Source: Actinomycetota bacterium (lineage in GTDB: Bacteria > Actinomycetota > Thermoleophilia > RBG-16-64-13). Taken from it: 8,288 bases of DNA. The stretch's first letter is position 1; the number at the start of each line of letters is the position of its first letter. This document shows, piece by piece, positions 6,347 through 8,288 of the stretch. Under the pieces are notes generated by a model, which was given only the letters and a program-made list of their open reading frames with translations, was not told the DNA's origin and did no database searches. Location of the stretch: contig PMIZ01000456.1 in the NCBI GenBank assembly GCA_003157225.1, positions 1 to 8,288 on the forward strand. Direction: 5' to 3'. Made by a program: the position numbers and the translations under genes.

Positions 6347-6669
6347 CCCGCCAGCCGACGGGCATGCGCATGCACGTCGGACGGCCACTCGTCGGTGAAG
6401 GCGTGGAGCTTCTCCTCGTCGCCCGCGAAGAGCGCGCGCAGGGCCTCCTCATAGCCGGGCTCGTCACCCGCCAAGGTGTTCATGAAACGGTAGCAAGCCT
6501 CGCGTGCGCGGCGCACCCTGACCTCGTCCACCGTGGAGAGGCGTGCCACCTCCACGAGCTTCCGCAGGGTGACCGACGCACCACCGGGTTGCTCTCTCAG
6601 CCACTCCCAATGACGGGGGAACAACGTGACTTCCCGCGCCACCACTCCCAGTCTCGGTCGTCCGGCCAC
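6310..6669 (-). CDS. Short DUF2239-family protein
   Basis: A 119-residue protein of unknown function matching the conserved C-terminal half of DUF2239: GRPRLGVVAREVTLFPRHWEWL (3-24), QPGGASVTLRKLVEVAR (27-43), RRAREACYRFMNTLAGDEPGYEEALRALFAGDEEKL (53-88) and WPSDVHAHARRLA (95-107). As I remember the family, full-length members are roughly 180-200 residues with an extra N-terminal domain. That domain is absent here, and the upstream in-frame sequence does not resemble it. The GTG start at 6669 is supported by a strong GGAGG at 6677-6681, 7 nt upstream, so the short form looks genuinely translated rather than a decayed remnant. It is mostly helical with no membrane segment or signal peptide. 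Its 3' end overlaps the end of the DUF763 gene by 37 bp on the opposite strand. Confidence 0.82.
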   Translation of the reverse strand: MAGRPRLGVVAREVTLFPRHWEWLREQPGGASVTLRKLVEVARLSTVDEVRVRRAREACYRFMNTLAGDEPGYEEALRALFAGDEEKLHAFTDEWPSDVHAHARRLAGYSLGAVGDQAG

Positions 6670-6843
6670 CCGATCCCCTCCCGTTGAGGCCGATACGGCT
6701 CCGATGTGCTCTCCCCTTTTCCGGTTGGGTCTCGGATAAAACTCTGGCGGCCTCCGTCCGGACGCCTCTCGCGTCGATTCGCTATCCTTGCCGCGGCGAT
6801 AGCCGATGCGGCCGGAAGCCTAATGCGGGAAAAGGAAGGCTTG
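6670..6843. other. 174-bp divergent intergenic region, DUF2239 / isochorismatase-fold gene
   Basis: This gap must carry promoters for two divergent genes. The ribosome binding sites at both edges are clear: GGAGG at 6677-6681 on the minus strand and AAGGA at 6832-6836 on the plus strand. On the plus strand GATAAA (6735-6740) and TATCCT (6783-6788) are weak -10-like hexamers, neither with a convincing -35 partner. I find no palindrome strong enough to call an operator. Confidence 0.35.
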
Positions 6844-7446
6844 ATGACTGAATGGAAGCTCGTGGGCAGACCGGCCCTTTTGCTCGTCCACATGCAGAAT
6901 GCCATCTGCAAGGCCCCCAGCCCGATAGAGGCTATGGGCCACTGCCGCGCCACCCAGGAAGATGGCATCATCCCTAACATACAGGCGCTGCAGAAGGCCT
7001 TCCGCGAGAAGGGCCAGCCGGTGATCTTCGTCTGCACCTACACGCCAGATGACACCAAGTACGCTTCCTACGGAGGCTTCTGGACCGGCGGCAGGGAAAT
7101 CATAGTTAATCGCATGGGCACGCGTGACGTCGAGGTTATTGACGAACTGGCCCCGATGCCCGGAGAGCGGGTCTTCTACAACTGGCCGTTCGACATCTTT
7201 CGCCACAACGACCTAAGGCAATACCTGATAGATAAGAAGGTAGAGACCGTGGTGGTCACCGGCGTGGCTACCGGCATGTCGGTCGGTCATGCGGCGTTCG
7301 TGCTGGCCGATCGCTTCTACAGCCTCATCGTCCCGTCCGACACCTGCACCGATGGCAACCGCGAACTGCACGAAGCCATCATGAAGTGGATGATCCCGGC
7401 CATCGCGCTCGTGACCACCTCGCAGGACGTGATCGCCCACCTATAG
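6844..7446 (+). CDS. Isochorismatase-fold protein lacking the Asp-Lys-Cys triad
   Basis: A 200-residue alpha/beta protein of the isochorismatase-like hydrolase superfamily (nicotinamidases, N-carbamoyl amide hydrolases, isochorismatases). Fold markers: PALLLVHMQNAI (10-21) for strand 1, QPVIFVCTYTPDD (58-70), ERVFYNWPFDIFRHNDL (108-124), VETVVVTGVATGMSVGHAAF (133-152) with the conserved cis-peptide VAT, and YSLIVPSDTCTD (159-170). The expected catalytic residues appear to be missing: the strand-1 Asp (usual I-D-x-Q) is His16, the Lys six residues before the Phe is Asn113, and the Cys of GVAT-x-x-C is Ser146. The fold is intact, so this is either a pseudoenzyme or an enzyme with different chemistry. 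The ATG at 6844 is chosen over in-frame ATGs further upstream because AAGGA sits 7 nt before it and the family N-terminus begins there. It stands alone, divergent from DUF2239 and convergent with an IclR gene. Confidence 0.88.
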   Translation: MTEWKLVGRPALLLVHMQNAICKAPSPIEAMGHCRATQEDGIIPNIQALQKAFREKGQPVIFVCTYTPDDTKYASYGGFWTGGREIIVNRMGTRDVEVIDELAPMPGERVFYNWPFDIFRHNDLRQYLIDKKVETVVVTGVATGMSVGHAAFVLADRFYSLIVPSDTCTDGNRELHEAIMKWMIPAIALVTTSQDVIAHL

Positions 7447-7471
7447 AGTGCCTACGGCCTGAATCGTGGGA

Positions 7472-7506
7472 AGCCCGGGCTCGGTCCGGTCGCCATCCGC
7501 CGGGCT
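7472..7506. terminator. Inverted repeat between the convergent isochorismatase-fold and IclR genes
   Basis: AGCCCGG at 7472-7478 pairs with CCGGGCT at 7500-7506 across 21 nt, in the 59-bp gap between two convergent genes. An alternative stem, GCTCGG (7479-7484) with CCGAGC (7510-7515), extends into the IclR 3' end, and AGCCCGGGCT (7472-7481) is itself a perfect palindrome. There is no T-run on either strand. A bidirectional terminator is plausible from position; the pairing alone is weak evidence in GC-rich DNA. Confidence 0.35.
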
Positions 7507-8267
7507 CAGCCGAGCTTCTTGGACATGTCCGCGGCGGTCCTCTTGGCCGCCTCTGCGTAGCCGCGCATCTGTTCTTGGCTGCAACGCTCGATGGCGGGCA
7601 CCACGGAGATAGTACCCCGGAGGCGGCCGGTCCCGTCGAACACCGGCGCCGCGCAAGCGGGCGCCCCGACCTTCCATTCCTCCCAGTCGAGGGCCACGCC
7701 CTCCCGCCTCACGGTATGCCACCTCTCCCGCAGGGTCTCGGGATCGGTGACTGTGTATTCCGTCCGAGCCTCGATGGGCGCCGAAAGAAGACTCTCCCAG
7801 ACGTCTTCCGGCATGAACGCTATGAGAGCCTGAGCGTCGGCGCTGGAGACCCCCGGCAACACCATCCCGGCAATGGTATAGGGCTTGAACGGGCGCGACG
7901 TCGGCACCGTGTCCAATATCAGAGCGCCCTGGCCAATCCAGACGGAGAAGCTGGCGGTCTCCGTGGTCTCCTCCTCCAGACGGACGAGCAGAGGATGGGC
8001 GACCCGTACCAGCTCCGATTCCGAGATGGCCAGGTAGCCCGCCTTCAGCGCGCTCGATCCCAGGTGGTACTGGCCCGAATCCGCGTCGTAGGCGACCCAG
8101 TGGCCTGACTCGAGGGTCTTTATGAGCCGGCGAGCGGTCGGTTTGGAGAGCCCCGTATGCTCACGCAGTTCCCGGAGACTCCATTCAGGCTTCTCCACGT
8201 CGAACAGTCCCAGAAGGAGCAAGCCTTTTTCCAGAGTGCGGGTCGGCGCGCCGTTAGTCCGCGGCAT
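7506..8267 (-). CDS. IclR-family transcriptional regulator
   Basis: A 253-residue regulator with the standard two-domain layout. The N-terminal winged helix-turn-helix spans about 10-70: RTLEKGLLLLGLF (10-22), SLRELREHTGLSKPTARRLIKTLE (30-53), and the wing WVAYDADSGQYHLG (57-70). The C-terminal GAF-like effector domain (about 75-250) contains LVRLEEETTETASFSVW (94-110), the loop GMVLPGVSSADAQALIAFMP (134-153), EGVALDWEEWKVGAPACAAPVFD (189-211) and RLRGTISV (215-222). Length is normal. The ATG at 8267 has GAGAAG a few nt upstream, and only 21 bp of upstream DNA lie in the window. IclR proteins usually control catabolic genes next to their promoter, so its targets are probably beyond the right edge. 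The convergent isochorismatase-fold gene is a neighbour but not necessarily a target. The effector cannot be predicted. Confidence 0.93.
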   Translation of the reverse strand: MPRTNGAPTRTLEKGLLLLGLFDVEKPEWSLRELREHTGLSKPTARRLIKTLESGHWVAYDADSGQYHLGSSALKAGYLAISESELVRVAHPLLVRLEEETTETASFSVWIGQGALILDTVPTSRPFKPYTIAGMVLPGVSSADAQALIAFMPEDVWESLLSAPIEARTEYTVTDPETLRERWHTVRREGVALDWEEWKVGAPACAAPVFDGTGRLRGTISVVPAIERCSQEQMRGYAEAAKRTAADMSKKLG

Positions 8268-8288
8268 TGTCTTCTCGGTGGTCTCAGA

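Noticed and set aside
6350..6385. Shared peptide DVHAHARRL in LipB and the DUF2239 protein, with similar nucleotides near 4000-4025
   Set aside because: The match is about nine residues in unrelated families, within motifs each family has on its own. Taken as coincidence rather than a duplication.
5155..6687. A 510-codon open frame on the plus strand overlapping the DUF763 gene
   Set aside because: It is a GC-driven shadow rich in Arg, Pro, Ala and Gly with no family signature. The true frame here has clear DUF763 motifs from 5198 to 6346.
1..8288. CRISPR array, insertion sequence, prophage, defence system or toxin-antitoxin genes
   Set aside because: No regularly spaced repeats, transposase or integrase signatures, terminal repeats, or recognisable defence or toxin genes were found. 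The genes are metabolic, regulatory or of unknown function.

Overview
The window is a GC-rich bacterial chromosome segment packed with short transcription units. It carries nine protein-coding genes, no RNA genes, no insertion sequences and no CRISPR array. The GC-rich third codon positions, GTG/ATG starts with clear GGAGG-type ribosome binding sites, and an actinobacterial flavour to LipB and the regulators suggest an Actinomycetota-like (or similar high-GC) organism. The tungsten/iron-sulfur aldehyde:ferredoxin oxidoreductase points to an anaerobe. Taxonomy is inference only.

Layout: (1) 6-2776, minus strand: a two-gene operon of an aldehyde:ferredoxin oxidoreductase (AOR) followed after 2 nt by a 3-hydroxyisobutyrate-dehydrogenase-type oxidoreductase. 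(2) 2777-2937: an AT-rich divergent promoter region with a candidate palindromic operator. (3) 2938-3567, plus strand: a TetR-type regulator, a plausible local controller of the AOR operon. (4) 3636-4346, minus strand: lipB, octanoyltransferase of lipoate synthesis, convergent with the TetR gene; the two stop codons lie inside the arms of a 17-bp inverted repeat. (5) 4611-5048, plus strand: a small CoA-binding-domain (Rossmann-like) protein. (6) 5198-6346, plus strand: a DUF763 protein with a helix-hairpin-helix motif, overlapping tail to tail by 37 bp with (7) a short DUF2239 protein (6310-6669, minus strand). (8) 6844-7446, plus strand: an isochorismatase-fold protein in which all three expected catalytic residues (Asp, Lys, Cys) appear to be replaced by His16, Asn113 and Ser146. 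(9) 7506-8267, minus strand: an IclR-type regulator convergent with it, whose targets probably lie beyond the right edge.

The one evident functional module is the AOR plus beta-hydroxyacid dehydrogenase operon. The dehydrogenase would interconvert a hydroxyacid and a semialdehyde with NAD(P), and AOR would interconvert that semialdehyde and a carboxylic acid with ferredoxin. The substrate cannot be read from the sequence. The remaining genes look like independent units. The most unusual items are the apparent triad-less isochorismatase-fold protein, the inverted repeat shared by the ends of the TetR and lipB genes, and the overlapping pair of uncharacterised DUF763 and DUF2239 genes.
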